NCBI GenBank assembly: GCA_002401525.1
Contig: NVTH01000018.1
Location: 2,560-28,807, forward strand
Length of the DNA stretch: 26,248 nucleotides
Source of the DNA: Moraxellaceae bacterium
Lineage (GTDB): Bacteria; Pseudomonadota; Gammaproteobacteria; Pseudomonadales; UBA3067
Direction of reading: 5' to 3'
Every line of letters starts with the position of its first letter. The first letter of the stretch is position 1. The notes below the pieces were generated by a model. It had not been told where the DNA came from, ran no database searches, and saw nothing but the letters and a program-made list of their open reading frames with translations. The position numbers and the translations under genes were made by a program. This document shows, one piece after another, positions 16,108-23,513 of the stretch.

Positions 16108-17367
16108 TTAGGTAAAGGTTGGAATAATCAACCCACTGACCTCCTTAAGCCAACGATTGCCATCTTCATCATACATAAATAAAACCCCAGCAAATAAACT
16201 ATCGGGATCATAAATAAGACTCGTCAAGCGTTGTGTTTCCCAGAGCGCATCCTCTGCATGGAGCATTACCGTGGTGGTTTGTCCCGGCAGTATCAGATCC
16301 GTATCCAAACGCAGCCCATCCTGAGCTACAAGATCGTGAGAATCCTTGAGCGCTACTTGTTTATAATCAGAGTTAATAAAACGTATATTGGCTGTTGTTA
16401 GCTCACCTATGATTAACGCCTTATCAGTATTATTGGTGATATTAAATCGCAAGGAAAAGCTTCTTCCTGGAATGCGATAATTGGCTTCTAGAACTTCAAT
16501 ATCAATTAACTTATCGGACGGATTATCGATGGGTTTTACTTTAACCCAACCCGTTTGAAGTGGAATTGACTGAGGATAAAAATGATTAGCAACAAAGTAA
16601 CCCACCGCCACAATAACCAGTACCGCCGTAATACTCACGCCTCCAAATATCATGTCCTTTTGAGTAATTAATGAATCAGCATTTTCACTGCCGAGCCGTT
16701 CAATGGCATTGAAGCGATTCATGATCACTGGCTCTTTGCGCGCATTTCGAAACCAATAACCAATCCAGATCAACCCCATCACAATCCAAAAGGCGTGAAA
16801 CCATAACGCCGTCTTCAAGCCATAGGTTTCCAAATTAATCACTTCGCCAGTGAGCGTCTTGACGGTATTTTCAAAGTCAGCTTGATCTCCAGTCACTTCA
16901 ACCCAAAGCCCTGGACCAATAAGTGGCCCCGTGCCTCTGACGTTAATTAAAGGATGCATATGGTATCGACCTGGCGAACGGGCCTTTAGGGTGACTTCGT
17001 AATGATATATTTTCCCCAACTCAAACGAAGTAGAACGAATCATAGTGGTGCCATTCACCTTGGAATGAAGCCTTACAAAAGCGGGACCCGGCACACCAAT
17101 ATTCAAAAACGCCGTCTCCTCGATGGAATCCATATGCCTAGGCCAGTGTTCGGACGGAATAAAGGTTCCATTGACTTTTACAATCCCATTCACTGCAACG
17201 CTGTCCGTGCTGATATCCAAATCGATCCAATTAATGGTTCGCATGCGCAAACCCGCCTGCTGCGCTTTTTCGCCATGGGCAAAAGCGAGCGGCGTAAAAA
17301 AGAAACTTGCCATTAACGGTATTAATAGTAATCGAGCAAAGGTTGGTATTATTTTTCGAGTGCTCAT
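16108..17367 (-). CDS. pmoB: Copper membrane monooxygenase subunit B (PmoB/AmoB/HmoB family)
   Basis: Periplasm-exposed copper subunit of a particulate alkane/ammonia-type monooxygenase. 419 residues: signal peptide 1-30; cupredoxin domain about 31-165; two membrane helices (about 183-206 and 238-262); C-terminal cupredoxin domain to 419. Mature protein starts HGEKAQQAG, so H31 is the N-terminal copper ligand; with H136 and H138 (GRYHMHPLI) the CuB site is intact. Compared with Methylococcus capsulatus PmoB as I remember it, H48 is replaced by N46 (RTINWIDL) and H72 by I70, so the bis-His CuA site is lost. The GTGPLIGPGLWVEV signature follows. TGGAGC precedes ATG by about eight bases. It is third in a C-A-B operon, 50 bases after pmoA. 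The substrate is undetermined; ethane, ethylene or other short hydrocarbons are plausible. Confidence 0.93.
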   Translation of the reverse strand: MSTRKIIPTFARLLLIPLMASFFFTPLAFAHGEKAQQAGLRMRTINWIDLDISTDSVAVNGIVKVNGTFIPSEHWPRHMDSIEETAFLNIGVPGPAFVRLHSKVNGTTMIRSTSFELGKIYHYEVTLKARSPGRYHMHPLINVRGTGPLIGPGLWVEVTGDQADFENTVKTLTGEVINLETYGLKTALWFHAFWIVMGLIWIGYWFRNARKEPVIMNRFNAIERLGSENADSLITQKDMIFGGVSITAVLVIVAVGYFVANHFYPQSIPLQTGWVKVKPIDNPSDKLIDIEVLEANYRIPGRSFSLRFNITNNTDKALIIGELTTANIRFINSDYKQVALKDSHDLVAQDGLRLDTDLILPGQTTTVMLHAEDALWETQRLTSLIYDPDSLFAGVLFMYDEDGNRWLKEVSGLIIPTFT

Positions 17368-17417
17368 TATTTCGCTCCAGTTATTTTGTCTCTATTTTTT
17401 TATTGTCGGTGCCGAAA

Positions 17418-18218
17418 CTAAATCAATTTTTTAATCCATCGACTTTCCGATAAATAAGACCCAATCGCCACCCAAAGGTAGTAATTTAGAATACAGACAA
17501 AACCTGCAAAAACCGCTGTTAATGGCGTCACCGCTTCCCCAAAGGTACGCAGCGTCGATTCTTCGATAATGCGTACGTACTCAGGAATCGCGGTACGTAT
17601 ATATTCGTAGCCCATCAAGTCAGCGACAGTCACTGGCGTGTGATAATAATCAATCGGCACATGCCATTGCGCAAATAAAGGCCAGTTCACTGCGTAGGGA
17701 ATAGCGCCGAAAATAAACGCGCCTATAAACCCTGTAATAGCGTAGCTACGTGATAACAAAAGCGTGGCATCAATAACGATGCCTACCGCAATGTGGGAAG
17801 AGGGCGAAACAAAACCCAGCGGAAACCCCGCGAACTGATGAAAATTAAAATACCGACTTAACCACGCACCAAGGACAAAACTTAACATGGTGGCGGTGCC
17901 GCCCAGAGGCAAGCGAAGCTTATTCCAAGTAAAGGATCCCACTACGGCGGGAAAAATAATGTAGACAAAGGGAACCACCAAAGGCCACCAACGACGATCA
18001 CGCCAGTCCATCCAATAATCCCAATCACCTACCGTCACTGCGGAAAGAAAAACAGTGATGCCTCCAAACAATAAAACAATGATGGGCACGCTGACTAAAT
18101 CAATATTTCTAAAGGCGATCAACTGTTCTTCAGGCGTTGATACAGCAGACCGAACTGTAGAACTCGCGGATTCTTTTGACCCTAGTGAATTCTGAGGTAC
18201 AGAACTATCAGTTCCCAT
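17418..18218 (-). CDS. pmoA: Copper membrane monooxygenase subunit A (PmoA/AmoA/HmoA family)
   Basis: Integral membrane subunit, 266 residues. Diagnostic family blocks: GDWDYW (64-69; methanotrophs have GDWDFW), DWRDRRWWPLVVP, RYFNFHQFAGFP, NWPLFAQWHVPIDYY (178-192), YEYIRTAIPEYVR and STLRTFGEAVTPL. Several hydrophobic helices span the protein. The N-terminus is about 25 residues longer than in Methylococcus, Ser/Thr-rich and presumably cytoplasmic. By memory alignment, an acidic residue conserved in methanotroph PmoA (E100) is Ala118 and E195 is Asp190. These changes mark it as divergent from true PmoA and AmoA. SD AAGGAGA lies six bases before ATG. It follows pmoC after a 230-bp spacer holding a strong hairpin. 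Confidence 0.94.
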   Translation of the reverse strand: MGTDSSVPQNSLGSKESASSTVRSAVSTPEEQLIAFRNIDLVSVPIIVLLFGGITVFLSAVTVGDWDYWMDWRDRRWWPLVVPFVYIIFPAVVGSFTWNKLRLPLGGTATMLSFVLGAWLSRYFNFHQFAGFPLGFVSPSSHIAVGIVIDATLLLSRSYAITGFIGAFIFGAIPYAVNWPLFAQWHVPIDYYHTPVTVADLMGYEYIRTAIPEYVRIIEESTLRTFGEAVTPLTAVFAGFVCILNYYLWVAIGSYLSESRWIKKLI

Positions 18219-18373
18219 TGGAGCTCTCCTTGGCTTTATTATTTTTTTCTTTACTAAGTCGAAGCGATTACTAGCGCATTTATAGTATTTCTTTTTAGAA
18301 TTTATTTTTAGTATCGTTATTAAACGTCACTATTTATTTCATCCAACCAATCAATCTATTTTTCAACTGATTG

Positions 18374-18426
18374 AAGCAGCGAATATTAATTAATAAAAAT
18401 GGTGCGAATAATTAATTTCGCTGCTT
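18374..18426 (-). promoter_or_regulatory. Strong intercistronic hairpin between pmoC and pmoA
   Basis: Left arm 18374-18392 and right arm 18409-18426 pair over 18 bp with a single bulged T: aagcagcgaa/ttcgctgctt perfectly, then attaatta/taattaat. The loop is 16 nt. On the transcript it begins 23 bases after the pmoC stop. No U tract follows, so it is better read as an RNA-stability or processing element, or a partial attenuator, than as a full terminator. Confidence 0.75.
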
Positions 18427-18448
18427 AAAAGGCTATCAGCTACTTAAA

Positions 18449-19249
18449 TTAGGCAGCTTCAGACTCTACATCATCGCCTTCCAATCGCGTAAGCAAACTA
18501 ATGCGCTTATAGCATTGCACCAAAAACCCACCCAGCGCAAAGAAGCCAAATCCGAGCACAAAAAATCCGTAATGTACCGGCGAACCAAACAATTCTTCTG
18601 CGTAAAAGAATGCGTGCCCCCACTCGTTGAAACCAACATTTGGACCAATTAGAAATGGACCCGCAGCCAATAAAGCAAGCGGCACTGAAATTCGATTTTG
18701 AAAATCAGGCAAACGGGTGTGCACCCAAATAAACCCTAAACCAAGTCCTAGCCACATCAACGGAAATGCAAAATAAAATAATCCGATGTGTGTCGGTGTA
18801 AAGTCGGTGTCGCGAATGGTCACTTGATGCCAAGCAGCATCGGCTTCACCAAACATTGCCAGCGCAGCGAAAGCCACCACAGACACAAGACTCAACAAAG
18901 CAAACATCGTGTAATAGCGTTTCAGCTCTACTTTGGGCTCTAATTCGTACTCGCCTTTTTCTCGAGTAAACCAAAGCCAGGGTACCAACACAGCACCTGC
19001 ACCCCCGATTATTATAAGTTGAGCCCACATCAATCGCATCCAATACACCTGAAACTCAGGATCAAAATAATCTAGCCCTACGGTGAAGGCATAAGTATTC
19101 ATATACATGCGATAGGCAATAAGGATTGCGAGGGCGATAGAGATCGAAATAATCGCAAATCCCCAGGGTACTGTGACTTCTTCATTTGGATCAATATCGG
19201 TAGATTCGATTGACATACTTTCTAGTTCGTTCTTGAATGCGACAGACAT
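18449..19249 (-). CDS. pmoC: Copper membrane monooxygenase subunit C (PmoC/AmoC/HmoC family)
   Basis: Integral membrane subunit carrying the proposed catalytic copper site. 266 residues from ATG 19249; an ATG at 19255 also exists, but it lies one base after the AGGAGG ribosome site, whereas 19249 is seven bases away. The block DAAWHQVTIRDTDFTPTH supplies D137, H141 and H154, matching Methylococcus D156/H160/H173. NEWGH and PVHYGF supply N208, H212 and H226, matching N227/H231/H245 of the second site. Both PmoC copper sites are therefore kept. About six hydrophobic helices. First gene of the pmoC-A-B operon, with an 886-bp AT-rich noncoding region upstream. No pmoD, methanol dehydrogenase or copper chaperone gene is beside it. 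Confidence 0.94.
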   Translation of the reverse strand: MSVAFKNELESMSIESTDIDPNEEVTVPWGFAIISISIALAILIAYRMYMNTYAFTVGLDYFDPEFQVYWMRLMWAQLIIIGGAGAVLVPWLWFTREKGEYELEPKVELKRYYTMFALLSLVSVVAFAALAMFGEADAAWHQVTIRDTDFTPTHIGLFYFAFPLMWLGLGLGFIWVHTRLPDFQNRISVPLALLAAGPFLIGPNVGFNEWGHAFFYAEELFGSPVHYGFFVLGFGFFALGGFLVQCYKRISLLTRLEGDDVESEAA

Positions 19250-19372
19250 GTCCATTCCTCCTATGTAACGTTTAAATAGGTAGCATTTAAATTAACAACG
19301 ACTGCATTACCAGAAATAATTTAATCCATTACTCGCCGAATATTTTTTTACTTCTCTGACGATCAATCATTT

Positions 19373-19412
19373 TCTAAACTACTAAATTACTAAATTTCTA
19401 AACTTCTAAATA
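19373..19412. repeat. 8-bp tandem repeat upstream of pmoC
   Basis: Five head-to-tail units: tctaaact, actaaatt, actaaatt, tctaaact, tctaaata (consensus WCTAAAYT). It is 124-163 bases upstream of the pmoC start, in the expected promoter or leader zone. Confidence 0.8.
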
Positions 19413-19847
19413 CTAAGCTACTTTTTACAGGAATTTATATTTTGATCTAATGACTAAGGGGGCCATTATTAGCTTAATAAACAGTATTAGATCAGTATTT
19501 TTTATAATACAAGGAAATGCTTGAATTAAATGAAGTTTAAATTTCATGATCATTTATTTTTTACGAATAAACATCGAGTAAATAAATTATTTTTCATTTA
19601 AATAAGGCCAATTGATTTTGCCGTTAATTTTGATTCGAGGCGAATAAAGTAACATACGGCCAGACTTTCAAGCAGAATGGTTTGATGGGGTCATTTATTA
19701 TAAGAAATATTTATTTCCAGCGTTCTATAAATAATTTATCTCTCTAAGGCGGTTTTATAGCGCGCATAGAAAACCCTCAATTATTTCAGTGAAAAAAATT
19801 ATGTTAACTTTTTAGTGACATAAAAATATATTTTCGAAAATTTTACA

Positions 19848-19859
19848 GACTGGCCAGTC
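19848..19859. promoter_or_regulatory. 12-bp perfect palindrome, possible operator
   Basis: gactggccagtc reads the same on both strands. It sits roughly 600 bases upstream of pmoC and 280 upstream of the ABC ATPase. Operator function is only a guess. Confidence 0.3.
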
Positions 19860-20141
19860 ATCAGAAAACAAGCCCATTCTATTTCTATCAATGTCCTCGA
19901 ATATGGCCAATTCGCTCCTATAAATTATCGCAAACTTGAGCTTACTGTCTACTCGTTGAAGCAGTTTCGAGGTTATTTCGTTGTCTAAATGGCTATCCAA
20001 ATAGCCTCCGTTCGTCTCTTTGCAGGCTCAGAGTCGAATCAAGTACACACTAATTATTCATCTCCGCATCCCAATTCTGATCACAGTGACTATTCTTATT
20101 AAAGCGCAATCCCTTGTCACTGACTTAGTCTCTTAATCGCC

Positions 20142-20888
20142 GTGGAACCCATCATTCACATCCATAACGCCACCAAGCGTTATTCAAAACACACAGTATT
20201 CAACCGCCTTAACCTAGCAATAGGGCAAGGTGACTGCTTCGCTTTAGCTGGAGAAAACGGCGCTGGCAAATCCACACTGATAAAATGCATTTTGGATTTC
20301 ATTGAATTGGATCAAGGCGCAATAAAAATTAACGGTCAAGCTAACCAGATACCCTTATCTCGTTCAAATATCGCCTATCTGCCAGAACGCTTTAATCCGC
20401 CTTATTACCTCACCGGAAAATCTTTTCTAAATTACATCGCTAGCCTGTGGCAGGAAGAATTTGACCACAAGGCGATTACCAATACGTTTGAGGCCATCGA
20501 ACTCGATTCAGAAGTGTTGACCCGCTCGGTTAGAACGCTTTCAAAAGGCACCATTCAAAAACTTGGTTTAGCAGCCTGTTTTATCAGTCACAAATCGCTG
20601 CTTATCCTCGACGAACCCATGAGCGGCCTAGACCCCAAAGCGAGAGTTTTAGTGAAAACACTCATCGCCTCACTCAAAGAACAAAACCGGTGTGTTTTTT
20701 TTAGTTCTCATTTATTGGCCGACGTCGACGAGGTAGCGTCACGCATTGCAATTTTGCATCGCGGCGCGCTCGTGTATGACGGCAGTCCGCAAGATTGCCG
20801 TGCACGATACCAAACCAAGAATTTAGAACTCGCTTATATTTGCTGCATTGAGGCTAATCCTCCACTAACCAAGACATCACCGAGGTAA
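20142..20888 (+). CDS. ABC-2 type transporter ATP-binding protein, orphan
   Basis: 248 residues. Walker A GENGAGKST (37-45), the ABC-2-type IAYLPE segment (78-83) in the Q-loop place, signature LSKGT (133-137), Walker B LLILDEP (153-159), D-loop SGLD and H-switch H190. This is the CcmA/NatA-like class that normally pairs with a separate permease. No permease follows: the gene ends tail-to-tail with the minus-strand lipoprotein gene and overlaps its end by 35 bases. The start is GTG at 20142 with no clear ribosome site; in-frame stop at 20121-20123 limits any longer form. Substrate unknown. The permease may be elsewhere, or this may be a remnant of a lost pair, though the ATPase itself looks intact. 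Confidence 0.88.
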   Translation: MEPIIHIHNATKRYSKHTVFNRLNLAIGQGDCFALAGENGAGKSTLIKCILDFIELDQGAIKINGQANQIPLSRSNIAYLPERFNPPYYLTGKSFLNYIASLWQEEFDHKAITNTFEAIELDSEVLTRSVRTLSKGTIQKLGLAACFISHKSLLILDEPMSGLDPKARVLVKTLIASLKEQNRCVFFSSHLLADVDEVASRIAILHRGALVYDGSPQDCRARYQTKNLELAYICCIEANPPLTKTSPR

Positions 20889-23223
20889 TTCCCAGCGGTG
20901 AAGTAACGATGGCTTCAAAACTTCCCCGGTCGGCCGCGCCACCTGGAGTGTCATCTCCATCAATCGTAAAGCTAAACGTGTCCGATTCAGTCAATGATTC
21001 GCTGACGATGTAAGAACTCACGCCACCGATTTCTCCATTCGTGGCGGTAGCGGCTACAGTACTGCCTCCCGGCACCGAATTATTATTGGTATCCGAAACG
21101 AATAACACCACAGTCTTTGGTCCAGCGCTGACATCGATCACACCCCCCGCGGCCAAATTTACTCCATCCACCGAGAGGGATAATATAGCGGCGCTGGTAG
21201 AAATGGAAAATTCTAAAGTTCGCCATACCGACACTAATTCGCTGTCAGTACTGCAATCGGTGCTGTGTTCACAAAGAGGGCCATTGTATAAGGAATCGCC
21301 AGTATCAAATAGGCCGTCACCATTAAGGTCTAGAAAAGGTTCCAGCGCATCATGCACCGCATCGAAATCATCATCTCGAAAAGCCTCGGAAATATCGGTA
21401 AAACTATCCCCATCGTCAAACCGCCCATTGCCATTCACATCATTAAATGACTCATGCCCCAAAGCCGAGGCTAAAATGGTGACTAAGCCATCGCTGGGCT
21501 GAGGGTTCGAGCTTGACCATGTGACTCCGCACGACCCAGAGACTGTCGTGCACGCCCCCCCGATGGTCCCACCTTCGGTGGTAAACGCCACCGCAGTGCC
21601 ATCAGGAACGGGGTTATTAAACAGGTCCGCCATAAAGACACTGACGTTTAGATCGACCCCTACCCGATTAAAGGCCTCCGGATTTAACATCTCGATGGCC
21701 AAGGTCATACTGTCCATGTCGGGAATGCCAGTGGTAATGTTTAATAAATCAGACTGCGTGGCGATATCAGGATCTGAATTTAAACTACCTTTGACCCGCA
21801 CCGAAGTCGCTACCGACCCGGATTGAACCACCGTCGACACTTGACCATTACTATCACTCATCGCGCTTGCGGGGCTTAACGTTATGCCACCCACATCAGT
21901 ACTTAGTTCGAAATTAACTTGCTCATTGGCCAACACCAAACCTTGCGTACCCCGGACTTCAAAGGTGATGGTACTGGTACTGGATAAGCCTTGTCCGCCG
22001 GTTCCTGCCAGCGCAATAATCGAAGGCGAGGCATCGATAAATTCAATCGAACCCACCTCATCAGACAACACAGTCACACTGCCACTGGCAGACAACGCAC
22101 TGCCTCCAAAACTGGCGCTTGCTACGATGGTATCCACGCCTTCACATCCCTGCGCTCTGTAAGTGGCTTGCGCCTCGCCATTAATGGCGGTCACGGTAGC
22201 ATCGATGGAGGCACTGCCGCTTTGACTGCAATCCGAGGAAAAACCCACCACGATAGTCGCCGCCGTGAACGGATCTTGTTCCGCATCCACCAAATTCGCA
22301 ATCACCGAAGTAGTGCCACCGGCGGACAATGGGGTGACCCCGATGGCGAGAACGCCCTCAACAAACCCACCGGAAACACTATTTCCCAAGTCAACCTGAG
22401 GCGGGTTCACGGTGTAATTGAGACTCGCACTCACCGCCTCAGAGGAAATCGTTGCATCGGCGAGCAAGGCATCAGCACCGGTATTATCTCCCGCAACCAA
22501 GCTAATACTTGCCTGACCATTACTGTCCGTGACCGCCGTGCCGCTGACAGGCACCAAGGTGGCGAGGTCGGTGGTAAATTGAATGAGCACTGAATCAACG
22601 CCAACCCCCTCACCGTCTACTACAGTGGCAGTCACGGTGCCGGGTGCATCGGCGCGAATAATATTGGTGCCCGAATCATCACTACTCAGCGATAGAGTCA
22701 GCGTTACCTCGCCCTCATCAGCGTCCTCATCCCCTGAAGAAACATCTTCATCACCATCGGCTACCGTCGCAACATTAATGGTGACCAATAAAGTTTCGTC
22801 GTTATGAGTGACTTCCGCACTCACCTCACCGGCTCCGAAGCCTTCTTGGTTCGGTAAAATCTCAATCTCCGCAATGCCTTTGCCATTGGTTAATGCGGTG
22901 CCCGCTTCGGGGTCAAAAAGAACAGTCGATGAACTAAAGGTAACGATAATCGCCTCTACCGCATCCCCACCGCTGTCATTAAATTCAACCGACAACAGTC
23001 CAGGCACAGCACTCGATACCGTATTGGTTGCCACACCATCAGTGGCCCGCACCAGGGAAATATTGAGTGTCGCGCCAGTAGCAGAACGGACTTCGGCTTG
23101 ATTTGCAGAAGTACTGGGAGTATCGCCACAAGCACTTAACAAGGTAAAAGCTGCTAGCCAGAGTATGCACAGCCTTGCAGCGGGGCGTAATTGGATTCTT
23201 GGATAACGTCTGAAAATAGGCAC
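20854..23223 (-). CDS. Lipoprotein with tandem bacterial Ig-like domains
   Basis: 789 residues. Lipoprotein signal with lipobox LLSAC, acylated at C32, so the protein is membrane-anchored, probably outer membrane. The rest is a chain of Ig-like (Big_1/invasin-like) modules: approximately 45-152, 172-272, 285-386, 392-497, 503-590 and 675-789, recognised by patterns such as G-x-A-x-x-x-F/V-T-x-x-x-G and TDSNGQASISLVA. An acidic linker (DGDEDVSSGDEDADEGE, 156-172) separates the first two. Residues 595-640 hold two Asp/Asn/Gly-rich loops (DVNGNGRFDDGDS, DLNGDGLFDTGDS) that look like calcium-binding loops. A role in surface adhesion or matrix is inferred. The 3' end overlaps the ABC ATPase gene. 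Confidence 0.85.
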   Translation of the reverse strand: MPIFRRYPRIQLRPAARLCILWLAAFTLLSACGDTPSTSANQAEVRSATGATLNISLVRATDGVATNTVSSAVPGLLSVEFNDSGGDAVEAIIVTFSSSTVLFDPEAGTALTNGKGIAEIEILPNQEGFGAGEVSAEVTHNDETLLVTINVATVADGDEDVSSGDEDADEGEVTLTLSLSSDDSGTNIIRADAPGTVTATVVDGEGVGVDSVLIQFTTDLATLVPVSGTAVTDSNGQASISLVAGDNTGADALLADATISSEAVSASLNYTVNPPQVDLGNSVSGGFVEGVLAIGVTPLSAGGTTSVIANLVDAEQDPFTAATIVVGFSSDCSQSGSASIDATVTAINGEAQATYRAQGCEGVDTIVASASFGGSALSASGSVTVLSDEVGSIEFIDASPSIIALAGTGGQGLSSTSTITFEVRGTQGLVLANEQVNFELSTDVGGITLSPASAMSDSNGQVSTVVQSGSVATSVRVKGSLNSDPDIATQSDLLNITTGIPDMDSMTLAIEMLNPEAFNRVGVDLNVSVFMADLFNNPVPDGTAVAFTTEGGTIGGACTTVSGSCGVTWSSSNPQPSDGLVTILASALGHESFNDVNGNGRFDDGDSFTDISEAFRDDDFDAVHDALEPFLDLNGDGLFDTGDSLYNGPLCEHSTDCSTDSELVSVWRTLEFSISTSAAILSLSVDGVNLAAGGVIDVSAGPKTVVLFVSDTNNNSVPGGSTVAATATNGEIGGVSSYIVSESLTESDTFSFTIDGDDTPGGAADRGSFEAIVTSPLGITSVMSWLVED

Positions 23224-23432
23224 TTCCCTATCCCTATCTGAAAAATTTCTAAGTCTAAAAATGACCGGACCTAGAAACGAAGAGACTTAGAAACTGCTAG
23301 GATCCCTATTTCAGCATAGCAGCCAACTCATTATTTGGCTTTATAACAAAGATAGGTCGCGTACTACTTTCAGCGTAAGCGCTACTAGAGAAAACATATA
23401 AGGGAGGCTAAGGAGCATCTCTAAAACTAAAA

Positions 23433-23480
23433 ACTCAGCGTAACCGACAATTTTTGCATTATTGTCGGCCTACGCTGAGT
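23433..23480 (-). terminator. Rho-independent terminator of the large surface-protein gene
   Basis: Long two-part hairpin: actcagcgta (23433-23442) with tacgctgagt (23471-23480), and ccgacaat (23444-23451) with attgtcgg (23461-23468). On the minus strand it is followed by TTTTAGTTTTAG, a good U tract. It lies 34 bases after the stop at 23514. Confidence 0.85.
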
Positions 23481-23513
23481 TGTCTTAGAGTGGTACTTCA
23501 GCAGTGCAGCGGG

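Larger units (their letters stand above)
19256..20141. other. AT-rich upstream region of the pmo operon
   Basis: About 890 bases between divergent pmoC and the ABC ATPase. It holds an 8-bp tandem repeat at 19373-19412 and a 12-bp perfect palindrome at 19848-19859 (gactggccagtc). A 62-codon frame at 19812-20000 is unconvincing. I looked for a sigma-54 type -24/-12 site on the minus strand and found none; I could not pick a single sigma-70 promoter among many AT-rich candidates. Confidence 0.6.

Noticed and set aside
19812..20000. 62-codon minus-strand frame upstream of pmoC as a possible pmoD-like small gene
   Set aside because: No signal peptide, no copper-binding residue pattern and no ribosome site; it looks like chance.
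21041..23101. Plus-strand frames of 60-200 codons opposite the Ig-domain and giant surface-protein genes
   Set aside because: They lie antisense to long, well-supported coding regions, and their Ser/Thr/Pro-rich translations are complement artefacts of Gly/Asp/Val-rich repeats.
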